Assembly: GCA_964552325.1 (NCBI GenBank)
Contig: CAZKHA010000005.1
Span: 1 to 54,143 of the forward strand
DNA from: CAZKCK01 sp964552325
GTDB lineage: Bacteria > Bacteroidota > Bacteroidia > Bacteroidales > TTA-H9
Direction of reading: 5' to 3'
DNA length: 54,143 nt
Under the pieces are notes generated by a model. That model saw only the letters and a list, made by a program, of their open reading frames with translations. It did not search any database and was not told where the DNA came from. Position numbers and translations under genes: made by a program. Shown in pieces: positions 1 to 9,085 of the stretch. The stretch's first letter is position 1, and the number at the start of each line of letters is the position of its first letter.

Positions 1-50
1 CCATTCACCATGAACCATTTACCCTTCACCCTATACCTTTTACCCAAGTT
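1..50. repeat. degenerate short tandem repeat, intergenic
   Basis: The first 50 bases consist of variants of an 8-10 base unit of the kind CCATTCACC / ACCATTTACC / ACCCTTCACC. This low-complexity stretch lies just downstream of the tsaD stop and has no coding potential. It resembles the tract at the other end of the window in style but not in sequence. The repeat is cut by the window edge, so its full length is unknown. Confidence 0.55.
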
Positions 51-53
51 CCA

Positions 54-1073
54 TCACATACTGCTTCGGGCATAGGGCGTGACATCTTGGGGCGCGAATT
101 CGCCTTTTACGAATTTAAAATAACCTGCCATGGCAATCATGGCTGCATTATCGGTGGTAAAACTAAAATCGGGGATAAATACCTTCCATTTGTATTTTTG
201 AACCCCAGCCGTAACAGCCTGCCGCAAGGCTGAGTTGGCCGATACACCACCAGCTATGGCAATTTGCCGTATGCCTGTTTGTTTTGACGCTTTTACAAGC
301 TTATCCATCAAGGTGTTTACAATTGCATATTGCATCGAGGCGCAGAGGTCGTTGCGGTTTTGTTCGATAAAGGCTGGGTTTTGTTTGAGATTATCGCGCA
401 AGAAATACAGGAAAGAAGTTTTAAGGCCGCTAAAGCTGTAATCGAGGCCAGGGATTTTGGGTTTGGCAAAAACAAATGCTTTGGGGTTGCCTTCTTTGCC
501 ATATTTATCGATGAGTGGACCGCCCGGATAGGGTAATCCCATAATTTTTGCAGCTTTATCAAAGGCTTCGCCAGCAGCATCGTCAATGGTTTGGCCAATT
601 ATTTCCATGTTATCCACATCTTTTACCAACACAATTTGGGTATGTCCACCTGAGACCGTCAAGCAAAGAAATGGAAACTCAGGTATATCCGACACAACGT
701 TGGGTTTACGGATAAAATGAGCCAGTATATGTGCTTTTAGATGATCAACCTCTACCATGGGTATCCCCAAGGCCAAGGCAAACGCTTTTGAAAACGAAAT
801 ACCCACCAATAACGACCCAAGCAAGCCAGGGCCGCGTGTAAAAGCGATGGTTTTTAATTGCTCTTTCTGCACCCCTGCCCTACTTAACGCTTCTTGTACA
901 ACCGGGATGATATTCTGTTGGTGTGCTCTTGACGCCAATTCAGGCACAACACCGCCAAATTTAAAATGCACCTCTTGACCGGCAATAACGTTTGATAATA
1001 ACACATCTCCGTCAAGCACGGCCGCAGAAGTATCGTCGCAACTGGATTCTATACCAAGTATATAGTTATTCAT
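54..1073 (-). CDS. tsaD: tRNA N6-adenosine threonylcarbamoyltransferase TsaD
   Basis: Transfers the threonylcarbamoyl group to A37 of ANN-decoding tRNAs, giving t6A, together with TsaB and TsaE in the cytoplasm. The 339-residue product has the family's usual length. It opens with the nucleotide-binding signature LGIESSCDDTSAAV, contains the family motif around HLKAHILAHF (metal-binding histidines), a VSGGHTQIV loop and a C-terminal DNAAMIA segment. I chose the ATG at 1073 because the extra 17 codons upstream (from 1124) are not conserved-looking and run through a TAAATTTG promoter-like element. It is divergent from the 1265 membrane protein gene. The identification is secure. Confidence 0.97.
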   Translation of the reverse strand: MNNYILGIESSCDDTSAAVLDGDVLLSNVIAGQEVHFKFGGVVPELASRAHQQNIIPVVQEALSRAGVQKEQLKTIAFTRGPGLLGSLLVGISFSKAFALALGIPMVEVDHLKAHILAHFIRKPNVVSDIPEFPFLCLTVSGGHTQIVLVKDVDNMEIIGQTIDDAAGEAFDKAAKIMGLPYPGGPLIDKYGKEGNPKAFVFAKPKIPGLDYSFSGLKTSFLYFLRDNLKQNPAFIEQNRNDLCASMQYAIVNTLMDKLVKASKQTGIRQIAIAGGVSANSALRQAVTAGVQKYKWKVFIPDFSFTTDNAAMIAMAGYFKFVKGEFAPQDVTPYARSSM

Positions 1074-1090
1074 AGAAATTATTAGGGCGA

Positions 1091-1098
1091 CAAATTTA
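1091..1098 (-). promoter_or_regulatory. putative -7 promoter element of tsaD
   Basis: On the minus strand this reads TAAATTTG, a perfect match to the Bacteroidetes TAnnTTTG -7 element, 17 bases upstream of the chosen tsaD ATG. No clean TTTG -33 element is seen at the usual distance, so this is a weak call from one element only. Confidence 0.35.
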
Positions 1099-1264
1099 CT
1101 CCTGAATTTTGAACAACACCACATTTTACCGAATTTTGCACGGAAATTGTTAGGAAACCACTTTCTTAACCCCGTGTCGGTGGCATTGTATGGCAGCCAG
1201 TTTTTTTTTGATATTCCAAAACATTTTTCACTTATTTTCGTAAACCTGCTTAAACCTTATCGCC

Positions 1265-1891
1265 TTGTTCAAAAAGAAATCGCATATAAAAAAGTTTACG
1301 CGTCAAAAGCTAAAAGATGGCTGGACGAAGCAGGAGATTTTTGAGCACGTACATCAAACGCAAGGCACTGAAATACAAAATGACTACAAGCAATTAAAAC
1401 GATTAGCCCGCACCATTCGAAACATACCCCGTATCGAAACCCGCCGAAAGCTTCGGCTGCTTAAAGTTACGCTGATACTCCTTTTGTTAGGCTCTTGCGG
1501 CTTGGGTGTAGTGCTAAAATCACATTTGGCGGCATTTTTCGGAATCTTTGAATTAGAGCCGTGGATGATGATCCCCATTTTTTTGGTTGGCAATATTTTC
1601 TGCATTATGAACCTGATTCTAGTACTGCCAGCAATACAATACAAACTAGTTGCGTACTATTGGTTGGCTGCCTTGAACAGTTTTACCCTTTTGATAGACT
1701 TGCCCAATTTTAGCTTTTTATACTTTACATATGGATGGTATTTTGCAGGAAGTCTAGCCCTAAAGGTGCTAATTGTGGCAATGGCGCTACTTATTGCGCA
1801 AAAACTACCTGACCGCTACAGCCTTGAACCAGAACCTGGTTTGGGCGAAACGGATAAACCACAAATATGGAAAGTGCTTTTTGGTGATTAA
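1265..1891 (+). CDS. uncharacterised membrane protein, four predicted TM segments
   Basis: I do not recognise a named family. The 208-residue protein has a basic cytoplasmic N-terminus (residues 1-60, rich in Lys/Arg and Gln), then about four hydrophobic stretches (about 65-85, 98-125, 128-150 and 160-180), and a short acidic tail. Start: a TTG at 1265 is the only canonical start between the in-frame stop at 1241-1243 and the first internal Met, which is inside a membrane segment, so TTG initiation is likely. It lies between divergent tsaD and the co-directional TamB gene, 53 bases upstream of the latter's first ATG, so the two may be cotranscribed. Confidence 0.7.
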   Translation: MFKKKSHIKKFTRQKLKDGWTKQEIFEHVHQTQGTEIQNDYKQLKRLARTIRNIPRIETRRKLRLLKVTLILLLLGSCGLGVVLKSHLAAFFGIFELEPWMMIPIFLVGNIFCIMNLILVLPAIQYKLVAYYWLAALNSFTLLIDLPNFSFLYFTYGWYFAGSLALKVLIVAMALLIAQKLPDRYSLEPEPGLGETDKPQIWKVLFGD

Positions 1892-1944
1892 TAAATCTTG
1901 AAACTATCAGCAGAATAACCAAAATAGTTTTTTACACGCTCACA

Positions 1945-4900
1945 ATGCTGGCGTTAGTACTCTCGGTAAGCTTTGCAATACTGCAAAGCCAAAGGGTACA
2001 AACCCTTCTTGCCCAAAAGTTTGCCGAAAAATTATCGCGCGAGTTGCACACCCATGTAAGCATCGGTAAGCTACGTATCACCCCCTTGCTGTCGATTGTT
2101 ATTGAAGATTTAAAGATACATGATAAACAAGGCGGGCCGTTTGTGGTGGTAAAAGAGTTTACAGCCTTGATCGGCGGCCTTAAACCTGCCTCCAAATTAT
2201 TGTATTTAAAAAACTTACAGATTGATTCAGCCGACATTCGAATCGTAAAGCACCAAGGCGATTCATTGCTTAACTATCACCTATTCACGGATTATTTTAG
2301 CGGCAAAACTTCTTCATCTGATATCAGTAATGCCAAACCTTGGACCATCCTTTGCTCAAACTTAAGCCTAAAACGAGGCCATTTTGTTTTTAACGACCAA
2401 AACATGCCACCCGACGATGAGGGAATGGCCTATTTTTTTATTGAAGCCAGCAACATTGCTTCAGTTATGCAAAACATTGAAATTGATGGCGATACCTTCG
2501 ACTTTAAGGTTAAGGAATTTTCGGCCACCGAAAAAGGAGGTATGGAAATAGACCAGTTTACTGGCAAGTTCCGATTGACTCCCAAATACCTAAAGGCCAC
2601 CGAAGTTAAAGCCACATCGCCCTTAGCCAAGCTTGACCTTGATTTTACCTTTAAGACCGATGAATACGAAGATTGGTACGAGTTTATCGATAGCGTTTAC
2701 ATATCCGGAAATGTGCGGTACGCTCGTTTAAACCTAACGCAGTTTCTGCCTTTCTCAACCTCGGTAAAAGGCCTTGATAACTGGATAGAATTCACCGGAA
2801 ACGGCAGCGGAACCGTAAGCAACTTAAAAGGTAACAATATCATGCTCAAGTTTGGCAGCAATTCGCTATTTGAAGGTGATGTAAGGATGACCGGCTTACC
2901 CGAAATTGAAGAAACCTATATGAACATTGGTGTTAAAAACTTTACAACCACCATTGAAGATGTAGAAGGGATCGCGATAGGCGTAAACGAATCGGTATCC
3001 AATTATTTTGTGCTTCCGCGCACCTTAAAAAAGCTTGGATACCTTAAGGTAAAAGGTAACTTTACAGGATTTTACAACGACTTTGTTTCCAACGCCGATT
3101 TTATGACCGGCATTGGAAACGTATCGACCGACCTTTCGCTTAAGCAACTAAAAGGGAGCGATTTTGCATATGCAGGCCATATTAAAACCACCAATTTCGA
3201 CCTTGGCAAGCTGTTTGACCTTACCAACAATACTGGCTTAATAAGCGTGGATGCAAGGGTAAATGGACAGGGCTTTGACTTTAATACAGCGGTGGCCCAA
3301 GTAAATGGCACTATCAACAGCCTTACGCTCAACAATTATGCGTACACCAACACAACCGTAAATGTTGAACTCGCCGAAAAACAACTTAACGGCAGCCTTG
3401 AAGTAAAGGATCCCAATTTATATTTTGCCGTTGAAGGTAGTATTGACATGACCGATACTGTACCCGATTTTAACTTTGTTTCGGAGATAAAAAATGCGCG
3501 CTTGCAAAAGCTAAACTTAATTGACCGCAACGACAGTTTGGTAAGCCTTTCAGTAGATATACGCGCCAATTTCCAGGCTTCGGGCATTGATAATATGATT
3601 GGCATGATAAACCTGACGAACCTGCGTTATACTGAAAATCAGCACCATTACAAGGCGAATAAAATCACCCTATCAACCACAGCCCAGCAGAATGGAAACA
3701 AGTCAATCAACTTAATTTCCGATTTTTTAGATGTTGATATCCGTGGTTTGGTTCATTTCGATCAAATTTCGTCATCCATCAATTTGTTCATCCAAAACTA
3801 CCTTTATTCTTTTAAAAACCGGCACAATCTTGTAACCGAAGATATTACAGGCCAAAACTTTAGCTACAACGTTTACCTAAAAAACATTGATCCTATCAGC
3901 AAGCTTTTTTTCCCATGGATAAGGCCTTCGCATCATACCCGCTTTCAAGGATTCCTTGATTCTAAAAACCGACAATTCCGCATCGAAGGACAATGCGACA
4001 CCCTGTTTGTGGAGGGGACCCAATTCGTAAAATGGAAGCTCAATGGGCAAACCTTGCAAAACCTCATTTCGGTGCATATGGGAAGCGAAAAACTTATACT
4101 TGATGCCGAATACCCAGGTGACACCTCAGCCACTTCCATCGATAGCGTTTACTTTGTTAGCAACATACTTAACGACAGCATTTTCTTTAAGACCGGCTGG
4201 AACGAAAAAGGCCCATCAGTCAGCAATATGGCCGATATTAACGGGAATATTAGCTTCTCCGATTCGGCACAAACCAAGCTAAAGATTACTTCGGGCAAGT
4301 TGACCTTAAACGATAGTCTTTGGCATATTACCGAAAACAATATGCTAGCTATTGACAGCATGGGCTACCATTTCACCAATTTGGGCTTAGCAGGCAACAA
4401 CCAGAAATTGTTGCTTAATGGTGTTATATCAAGCGATTCGACCCAAAGCCTGCTGGTTTCGTTTGATAATTTTAACCTCCACAACTTTAATTACATCCTT
4501 AACCGAAATAATATAACCATTGGTGGCACCATACATGGCGATGTAACCTTGGCTGACTTGCTGGATCAACCACTTGTAAACTCAGCTTTGAGCGTTCGCA
4601 ATGCCGAATTTAATAAACAAAAGTTTGGCGACATCACTATAAATTCTGACTGGAACCCTGCCAACAAAGCCCTTTACATTGATGCCCAAGCCAAGTTAAA
4701 AGGCAAAAAAGCTGAGTACAGCCCATTCACAATCAAAGGATATTATTATCCCACCAGCAAAACAACTACTTTCAACATAGATGCCAACCTTCAGAACATC
4801 AACATAGCCATGCTCAACAGTTTTACGGAAGGCATCATTTCTGATTTGAATGGATTTGTGAGTGGCGATTTTAACCTAAGTGGCACCAAAGCCCAGCCAA

Positions 4901-6375
4901 ATCTTAACGGTATACTTAAATGCATACGCACCGAGTTTAGGGTTGATTACCTGAATACTGCATACTCTTTTACGGATGATATTACTGTGAGCAAAAACCA
5001 AATCCTTATCGAAAACCTCGAAATTAATGATTCGATTGGCAACAAAGCTTATTGCAATGGTAAAATAACACATAACTATCTTAAAAACTTTGCCTTAGAT
5101 TTAAGCCTTACTACCGATGGTTTTAGCTTACTAAACACTAACTCCTTGCAAAACGCTTATTATTATGGCAGTGCCATTGGCCAAGGCAAGGTAAAGGTTC
5201 ATGGCCCAATTGACAACATTGTGCTTGACGCTCAAATTACTGCCACACATGGAACTGATTTATTCCTACCGCTAAATTCAACCGTTGACATACAAGAAAA
5301 TTCATATGTAACCTTTATTAAGTCGGCAAACGATTCTGTTTCTACACGACAAACCATCAATAACTTAGATATAAGCGGGTTTAGTTTAAACTTTGATTTG
5401 GGATTTAGGCCCGAGGCTCGTTTAAATATTGAATTACCCTCTGAATCAGGATCAATTGTGAGCAAAGGCGAAGGAAATATAAAAATTGGCATCAACTCGA
5501 AAGGCGATTTTGGCATTACGGGGGGCTATACCATTAACTCAGGTACGTTTGTTTTCAAGATTAAAAACGTGCTTGGCAAGGTACTCGAAATCCAAAAAGG
5601 CTCACATATTCGTTTTAATGGCGACCCATATGATGCCGAGATAGACATGAGTGCCTACTATTTATCCAAAACCACGCTCAATGGCCTCGACCTCGACCTT
5701 GATTCGGCACAAGCCAACGCACGCATCCCCGTTAAAAGCATTCTTTGGCTCAAAAACAAAATCATAAATCCCGAGATTAAATTTAGCATTCTTTTCCCAA
5801 AAATTGGCGAAGACATAAAACAAGTAATTTACACCAAACTTGATACAACCAACGAAATGATTATGACTCAACAATTTATTTCGTTGGTAGTGCTGAATAG
5901 TTTTAGCTTTACCTCTAATTATACCACTATTGGAAGCAGTTTAGGGGCATCATCTTTTCAATTGGTCTCAAACCAAATAAACAATTTGTTGTCTCAGATA
6001 AGTAAAGATTTTGATATCGGCATCAATTATCGCCCAGGCGATGCCTTATCACCTGATGAATTGGAGGTGATGATGAAATTGATATTACTTGACGATAGGG
6101 TTACCATTGATGGAAACTTAGGTGTAAGCAGTTATGCTGCCAATAGCCGTACATCGAATGTGGTGGGTGATATTTTGGTGGAAGTAAAGCTTTCTGATGA
6201 TGGCAGGTTTAGGGTAAAAGCCTTTAATCGATCGAATAATATTGATATGCAACGCGTTGCTGCGCCATATACCCAAGGAGTTGGGGTATTTTTCCGCAAA
6301 GAATTCAACAATTGGGGCGATTTGTTCCGCAAGAAAAAGAAAAGCCCTCCGGCAGATTATGAGGTTAAACTTTAA
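1945..6375 (+). CDS. tamB: TamB-like translocation/assembly module protein (DUF490)
   Basis: A 1476-residue inner-membrane-anchored periplasmic protein. It has one N-terminal hydrophobic segment (about 1-20), a long series of beta-rich AsmA/DUF490-type repeats, and a C-terminal TamB domain (roughly the last 350-400 residues) with the typical FNRSNN and GVGVFFRKEFN motifs. The family spans the periplasm and is linked to outer-membrane protein insertion or lipid transport. Placement beside tsaD is common in Bacteroidetes. The hydrophobic segment seems to continue upstream of the first ATG (in-frame codons from 1888 encode KIVFYTL before the Met), but no ATG, GTG or TTG exists there, so the true start may be non-canonical or the reading may be slightly off. 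The family call is secure. Confidence 0.92.
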   Translation: MLALVLSVSFAILQSQRVQTLLAQKFAEKLSRELHTHVSIGKLRITPLLSIVIEDLKIHDKQGGPFVVVKEFTALIGGLKPASKLLYLKNLQIDSADIRIVKHQGDSLLNYHLFTDYFSGKTSSSDISNAKPWTILCSNLSLKRGHFVFNDQNMPPDDEGMAYFFIEASNIASVMQNIEIDGDTFDFKVKEFSATEKGGMEIDQFTGKFRLTPKYLKATEVKATSPLAKLDLDFTFKTDEYEDWYEFIDSVYISGNVRYARLNLTQFLPFSTSVKGLDNWIEFTGNGSGTVSNLKGNNIMLKFGSNSLFEGDVRMTGLPEIEETYMNIGVKNFTTTIEDVEGIAIGVNESVSNYFVLPRTLKKLGYLKVKGNFTGFYNDFVSNADFMTGIGNVSTDLSLKQLKGSDFAYAGHIKTTNFDLGKLFDLTNNTGLISVDARVNGQGFDFNTAVAQVNGTINSLTLNNYAYTNTTVNVELAEKQLNGSLEVKDPNLYFAVEGSIDMTDTVPDFNFVSEIKNARLQKLNLIDRNDSLVSLSVDIRANFQASGIDNMIGMINLTNLRYTENQHHYKANKITLSTTAQQNGNKSINLISDFLDVDIRGLVHFDQISSSINLFIQNYLYSFKNRHNLVTEDITGQNFSYNVYLKNIDPISKLFFPWIRPSHHTRFQGFLDSKNRQFRIEGQCDTLFVEGTQFVKWKLNGQTLQNLISVHMGSEKLILDAEYPGDTSATSIDSVYFVSNILNDSIFFKTGWNEKGPSVSNMADINGNISFSDSAQTKLKITSGKLTLNDSLWHITENNMLAIDSMGYHFTNLGLAGNNQKLLLNGVISSDSTQSLLVSFDNFNLHNFNYILNRNNITIGGTIHGDVTLADLLDQPLVNSALSVRNAEFNKQKFGDITINSDWNPANKALYIDAQAKLKGKKAEYSPFTIKGYYYPTSKTTTFNIDANLQNINIAMLNSFTEGIISDLNGFVSGDFNLSGTKAQPNLNGILKCIRTEFRVDYLNTAYSFTDDITVSKNQILIENLEINDSIGNKAYCNGKITHNYLKNFALDLSLTTDGFSLLNTNSLQNAYYYGSAIGQGKVKVHGPIDNIVLDAQITATHGTDLFLPLNSTVDIQENSYVTFIKSANDSVSTRQTINNLDISGFSLNFDLGFRPEARLNIELPSESGSIVSKGEGNIKIGINSKGDFGITGGYTINSGTFVFKIKNVLGKVLEIQKGSHIRFNGDPYDAEIDMSAYYLSKTTLNGLDLDLDSAQANARIPVKSILWLKNKIINPEIKFSILFPKIGEDIKQVIYTKLDTTNEMIMTQQFISLVVLNSFSFTSNYTTIGSSLGASSFQLVSNQINNLLSQISKDFDIGINYRPGDALSPDELEVMMKLILLDDRVTIDGNLGVSSYAANSRTSNVVGDILVEVKLSDDGRFRVKAFNRSNNIDMQRVAAPYTQGVGVFFRKEFNNWGDLFRKKKKSPPADYEVKL

Positions 6376-6704
6376 GGGTGAGCAGGAGTGAAGGGGAGAC
6401 GAAGTGAAGGGGAGACTTCGTGATAGGGGGACGAAGTGAAGGGGAGAAGGGATGGGAAAAATGAAGTAGGAAGTCCCTCGTTATTTGGCATCTAGCCCCT
6501 AAAAGAATAACCGGAACGGTTAAATAAAGAGACAAAAATAAGCTATGTAGCATGACTTTGCAATGCTTCCAATCCGCTTACCTTGTAACCCATGCCAAAA
6601 TCTTGACACAGCGTTCAAGAGATGAGGCATTGTGGGACTCACCTACTTTGGAGCAGAACCCCGCAACATATACTAAGATAGGCTACCAACTTAAAAAACT
6701 TCCA
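6376..6704. repeat. intergenic stretch with repeated GACGAAGTGAAGGGGAGA unit
   Basis: No gene is seen in these 329 bases. The first part holds two exact copies of the 18-mer GACGAAGTGAAGGGGAGA (6398-6415 and 6430-6447) plus a partial copy at 6387-6400. ACGAAGT also occurs inverted as ACTTCGT (6415-6421), so small hairpins are possible. The rest (about 6470-6704) is unstructured AT-rich sequence with no supported feature. A 75-codon plus-strand ORF here is not convincing. Confidence 0.5.
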
Positions 6705-7703
6705 CTAATTCAATATTTTAAATACAAGTTCCTTCAGCAGTTCTGGGCCTTCCACCGAATTGTTGTCGAAGCCCTTTGAACGCAAATCGTATTTGCGCAA
6801 ATCGGCAAAAATTGCCACAAGCTTTCCCATTGGATACTTACGGCTAGCTGCTTCGTAATCGCCCACAAAAAAGGGGTTTATACCCAGAGCCGAGGCTGCA
6901 CTGTTGCGGCTTTTGTCGGCCAGGGAATGGTAAAGCAACACTTTGGTAAAATAATTATTGATGGCGCTAATAGAAACAATCAATGGGTGATCGGCTGGAT
7001 TGGCTGCGTAATATGTAACGATTTGGTTTACTTTAAAAACGTTTTTGGCACCCAGGGCCTTCGTAAGTTCAAAAACATTGTAATCGCGGCTAATTCCAAT
7101 ATTGTCTTCAATGTGTTTAACGGTAATTTCGGTTTTGGCAGGAAGGGTGATAAGGAGCTTGGTAAGCTCATTCACGATTTTTGCAAGTTCGGTGCCTAGG
7201 TTTTCAGCCAGCATCTGTGCAGCTTCAATCTCAATAGAATACGATTTTGTAGCAAGAAATTTCTTGATCCATTCAGCTACCTGATTATCGTACAGAGGTT
7301 TGGCTTCAAAAAGAACACCCGTATCTTTTAGTGCTTTAGGTATTTTAGTGCCACCTTCTGGTTTCTTATATTTATAGCAAATCACCAAAATGGTAGTTTT
7401 GGCAGGCTTCTCAAAATACGGCACCAGCATATCTATCTTCTTTACATCTTGAGCCTCCTTAACTATAACAACCTGATAATTAGAAAACATGGTATGTCGT
7501 TTGGCATTATCAATTATATCGGCATAGGTTACATCGCGGCCATACAACACCAGTTGGTTAAATTCCCGTTCGTCTTGCGTAAGCACGCTTCCCTCGATAA
7601 GTGAGGCAATTTCATCAATAAAATATGGCTCATCGCCATGAAGGAAATATACCGGGTAAAAGATTTTATTTTTTATATCCTTGGTAATCTGTTCAAAAGT
7701 CAT
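6705..7703 (-). CDS. holA: DNA polymerase III subunit delta
   Basis: The delta subunit opens the sliding-clamp ring within the clamp loader (tau/gamma, delta, delta prime). The 332-residue protein has the family length. Its N-terminal Rossmann-like ATPase fold carries the FLHGDEPYFIDE motif, but the Walker A lysine is absent, as is normal for delta. The lid and C-terminal collar domains follow, including LTKALGAKNVFKVNQIV and the hydrophobic NPADHPLIVSIS region. The gene starts 15 bases downstream of the AMP nucleosidase stop, so both are probably in one transcript. The identification is firm. Confidence 0.95.
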   Translation of the reverse strand: MTFEQITKDIKNKIFYPVYFLHGDEPYFIDEIASLIEGSVLTQDEREFNQLVLYGRDVTYADIIDNAKRHTMFSNYQVVIVKEAQDVKKIDMLVPYFEKPAKTTILVICYKYKKPEGGTKIPKALKDTGVLFEAKPLYDNQVAEWIKKFLATKSYSIEIEAAQMLAENLGTELAKIVNELTKLLITLPAKTEITVKHIEDNIGISRDYNVFELTKALGAKNVFKVNQIVTYYAANPADHPLIVSISAINNYFTKVLLYHSLADKSRNSAASALGINPFFVGDYEAASRKYPMGKLVAIFADLRKYDLRSKGFDNNSVEGPELLKELVFKILN

Positions 7704-7718
7704 AGCCAGTAAGGTTTG

Positions 7719-8498
7719 CTATTCATAATCAAAAATAAGATGCTTCACAGTCTGCCCATTGTTAATCAGTTGCTTGAGCGAGTCGATGCCAATTTTAAGG
7801 TGTTCTTCCACAAATTGCTTGCTTACCATTTGGTCTTTTTCCTCGGTCTTCACGCCATCAGGTATCATGGGTTGGTCAGACACCAACAGCAAAGCCCCTG
7901 TAGGTATATGGTTGGCAAAGCCTACAATAAATAAGGTAGCGGTTTCCATATCAATGGCCATGCTACGTGTGCGGCGCAGGTATTCCTTAAAGTTTACATC
8001 GTATTCCCAAACACGGCGGTTTGTGGTAAAAACTGTGCCAGTCCAATAGTCGCGGCCATATTCACGTATGGTAGTCGAAATAGCCTTTTGTAAGTTAAAG
8101 GCTGGCAGGGCAGGCACATTCTCAGGAAAATAGTCGTTTGAGGTTCCTTCGCCCCGTATAGCCGCGATTGGCAAAATTAAATCACCTAGGTTGTTCTTCT
8201 TTTTCAATCCGCCACATTTACCCAAAAACAAGGCTGCCCGGGGCGAAATAGCACTTAATAAATCCATGACCGTGGCTGCATTGGCGCTGCCCATGCCAAA
8301 GTTTATAATGGTAATTTCGCCAAAAGTTACCGAAGGCATTGGTTTGGTCTTTCCCCTAACGGGCACTTGAAACCATTCGCTGAATAAATCGAGGTACTGA
8401 TGGAAATTGGTAAGCAGCACGTATTTGCCAAATTCTTCCAATTGAAGCCCGGTGTAGCGCGGGAGCCAGTTGTTTACAATTTCTTGCTTAGTTTTCAT
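7719..8498 (-). CDS. amn: AMP nucleosidase, short Bacteroidetes form
   Basis: Hydrolyses AMP to adenine and ribose 5-phosphate, so it acts in purine salvage and control of adenylate levels. At 259 residues it is the short form, consisting only of the phosphorylase-like (PNP/UDP family) catalytic domain, without the extra N-terminal domain of the Escherichia coli enzyme. Motifs visible are INFGMGSANAATVMDL, LFLGKCGGL, the GEGTSNDYFP loop and the AIDMETATLF segment carrying the ribose-binding Met-Glu. It is divergent from the HsdR-N gene across about 100 bases and is followed by holA. Confidence 0.93.
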   Translation of the reverse strand: MKTKQEIVNNWLPRYTGLQLEEFGKYVLLTNFHQYLDLFSEWFQVPVRGKTKPMPSVTFGEITIINFGMGSANAATVMDLLSAISPRAALFLGKCGGLKKKNNLGDLILPIAAIRGEGTSNDYFPENVPALPAFNLQKAISTTIREYGRDYWTGTVFTTNRRVWEYDVNFKEYLRRTRSMAIDMETATLFIVGFANHIPTGALLLVSDQPMIPDGVKTEEKDQMVSKQFVEEHLKIGIDSLKQLINNGQTVKHLIFDYE

Positions 8499-8545
8499 AG
8501 TATGAAGTAAAAGCAGCTTGAATTATTGAGTTAAGCCTGTTTGAG

Positions 8546-8553
8546 CAAAGGTA
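8546..8553 (-). promoter_or_regulatory. putative -7 promoter element of amn-holA
   Basis: The minus strand reads TACCTTTG, a perfect TAnnTTTG match, about 48 bases upstream of the amn ATG. It sits back to back with the plus-strand promoter at 8562-8592. The matching -33 element is poor. Confidence 0.35.
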
Positions 8554-8561
8554 GGCCATTT

Positions 8562-8592
8562 TTTGAAAACAGCTAAGCATCTCGTAAATTTG
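8562..8592 (+). promoter_or_regulatory. Bacteroidetes-type promoter for the 8601 gene
   Basis: TTTG at 8562-8565 and TAAATTTG at 8585-8592 are separated by exactly 19 bases, matching the Bacteroidetes housekeeping consensus. The ATG at 8601 follows only 8 bases after the -7 element, so the transcript would be nearly leaderless. Confidence 0.6.
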
Positions 8593-8600
8593 CAGTCCTA

Positions 8601-9038
8601 ATGAAAACCGGATACCAACCCAAAACCCGATTTGTAAACCAAAAGCAGGAAATATTTGATGCTTTGCGGGGCCGTTATGTTACGCTTACACCCGAAGAAT
8701 CTGTAAGACAACATTTTGTTTATCAATTAATACATCATTACAATTACCCTGCCGGTCGTATTGCCATTGAAACCTCGCTAAAGGTGAACCATATGTTAAA
8801 GCGTTCGGATATTGTGGTTTTCAGCAAAACTGGGCAGCCATGGATGCTCGTAGAATGCAAGGCTCCCGAGGTTAAGCTTACACAAAAAGTTTTTGATCAG
8901 GTAAACCGCTATAACTATGAATTAAAAGCAGATTACCTGGTACTTACCAATGGCGAACGCATAATTACCGGGCATTTGGATTATGAACAAAACCAATGCA
9001 AATTCCAAAACAGCCTGCCCCCCTACCCTAGCGATTAA
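8601..9038 (+). CDS. stand-alone HsdR N-terminal (PD-(D/E)XK) domain protein
   Basis: The 145-residue protein corresponds to only the nuclease domain found at the N-terminus of type I restriction HsdR subunits. The catalytic triad is visible as D70 (RSDIVVF), E85 and K87 (LVECKAP), followed by a QVNRYNYELKADYLVLTNG segment typical of the fold. There is no helicase domain and no HsdM or HsdS nearby, so it is not part of a restriction system here. Orthologues sit next to holA/amn in many Bacteroidetes, which suggests a core DNA-related role. The function is unknown. It has its own promoter and may be cotranscribed with the 9086 gene. Confidence 0.85.
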   Translation: MKTGYQPKTRFVNQKQEIFDALRGRYVTLTPEESVRQHFVYQLIHHYNYPAGRIAIETSLKVNHMLKRSDIVVFSKTGQPWMLVECKAPEVKLTQKVFDQVNRYNYELKADYLVLTNGERIITGHLDYEQNQCKFQNSLPPYPSD

Positions 9039-9085
9039 CAACCTTATTTATTCTTTTACTAATCACCAACCTATAAAAACCCAAT

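Noticed and set aside
1147..1344. 65-codon plus-strand ORF in front of the 1265 membrane protein
   Set aside because: It overlaps the membrane protein gene in another frame and has no conserved features; the 1265 frame has clear membrane segments.
6552..6779. 75-codon plus-strand ORF overlapping the end of holA
   Set aside because: It lies mostly in intergenic DNA, overlaps holA on the opposite strand and has no family features.
8601..9038. Part of a type I restriction-modification system
   Set aside because: There are no HsdM, HsdS or helicase domains nearby, and the gene sits among housekeeping genes.
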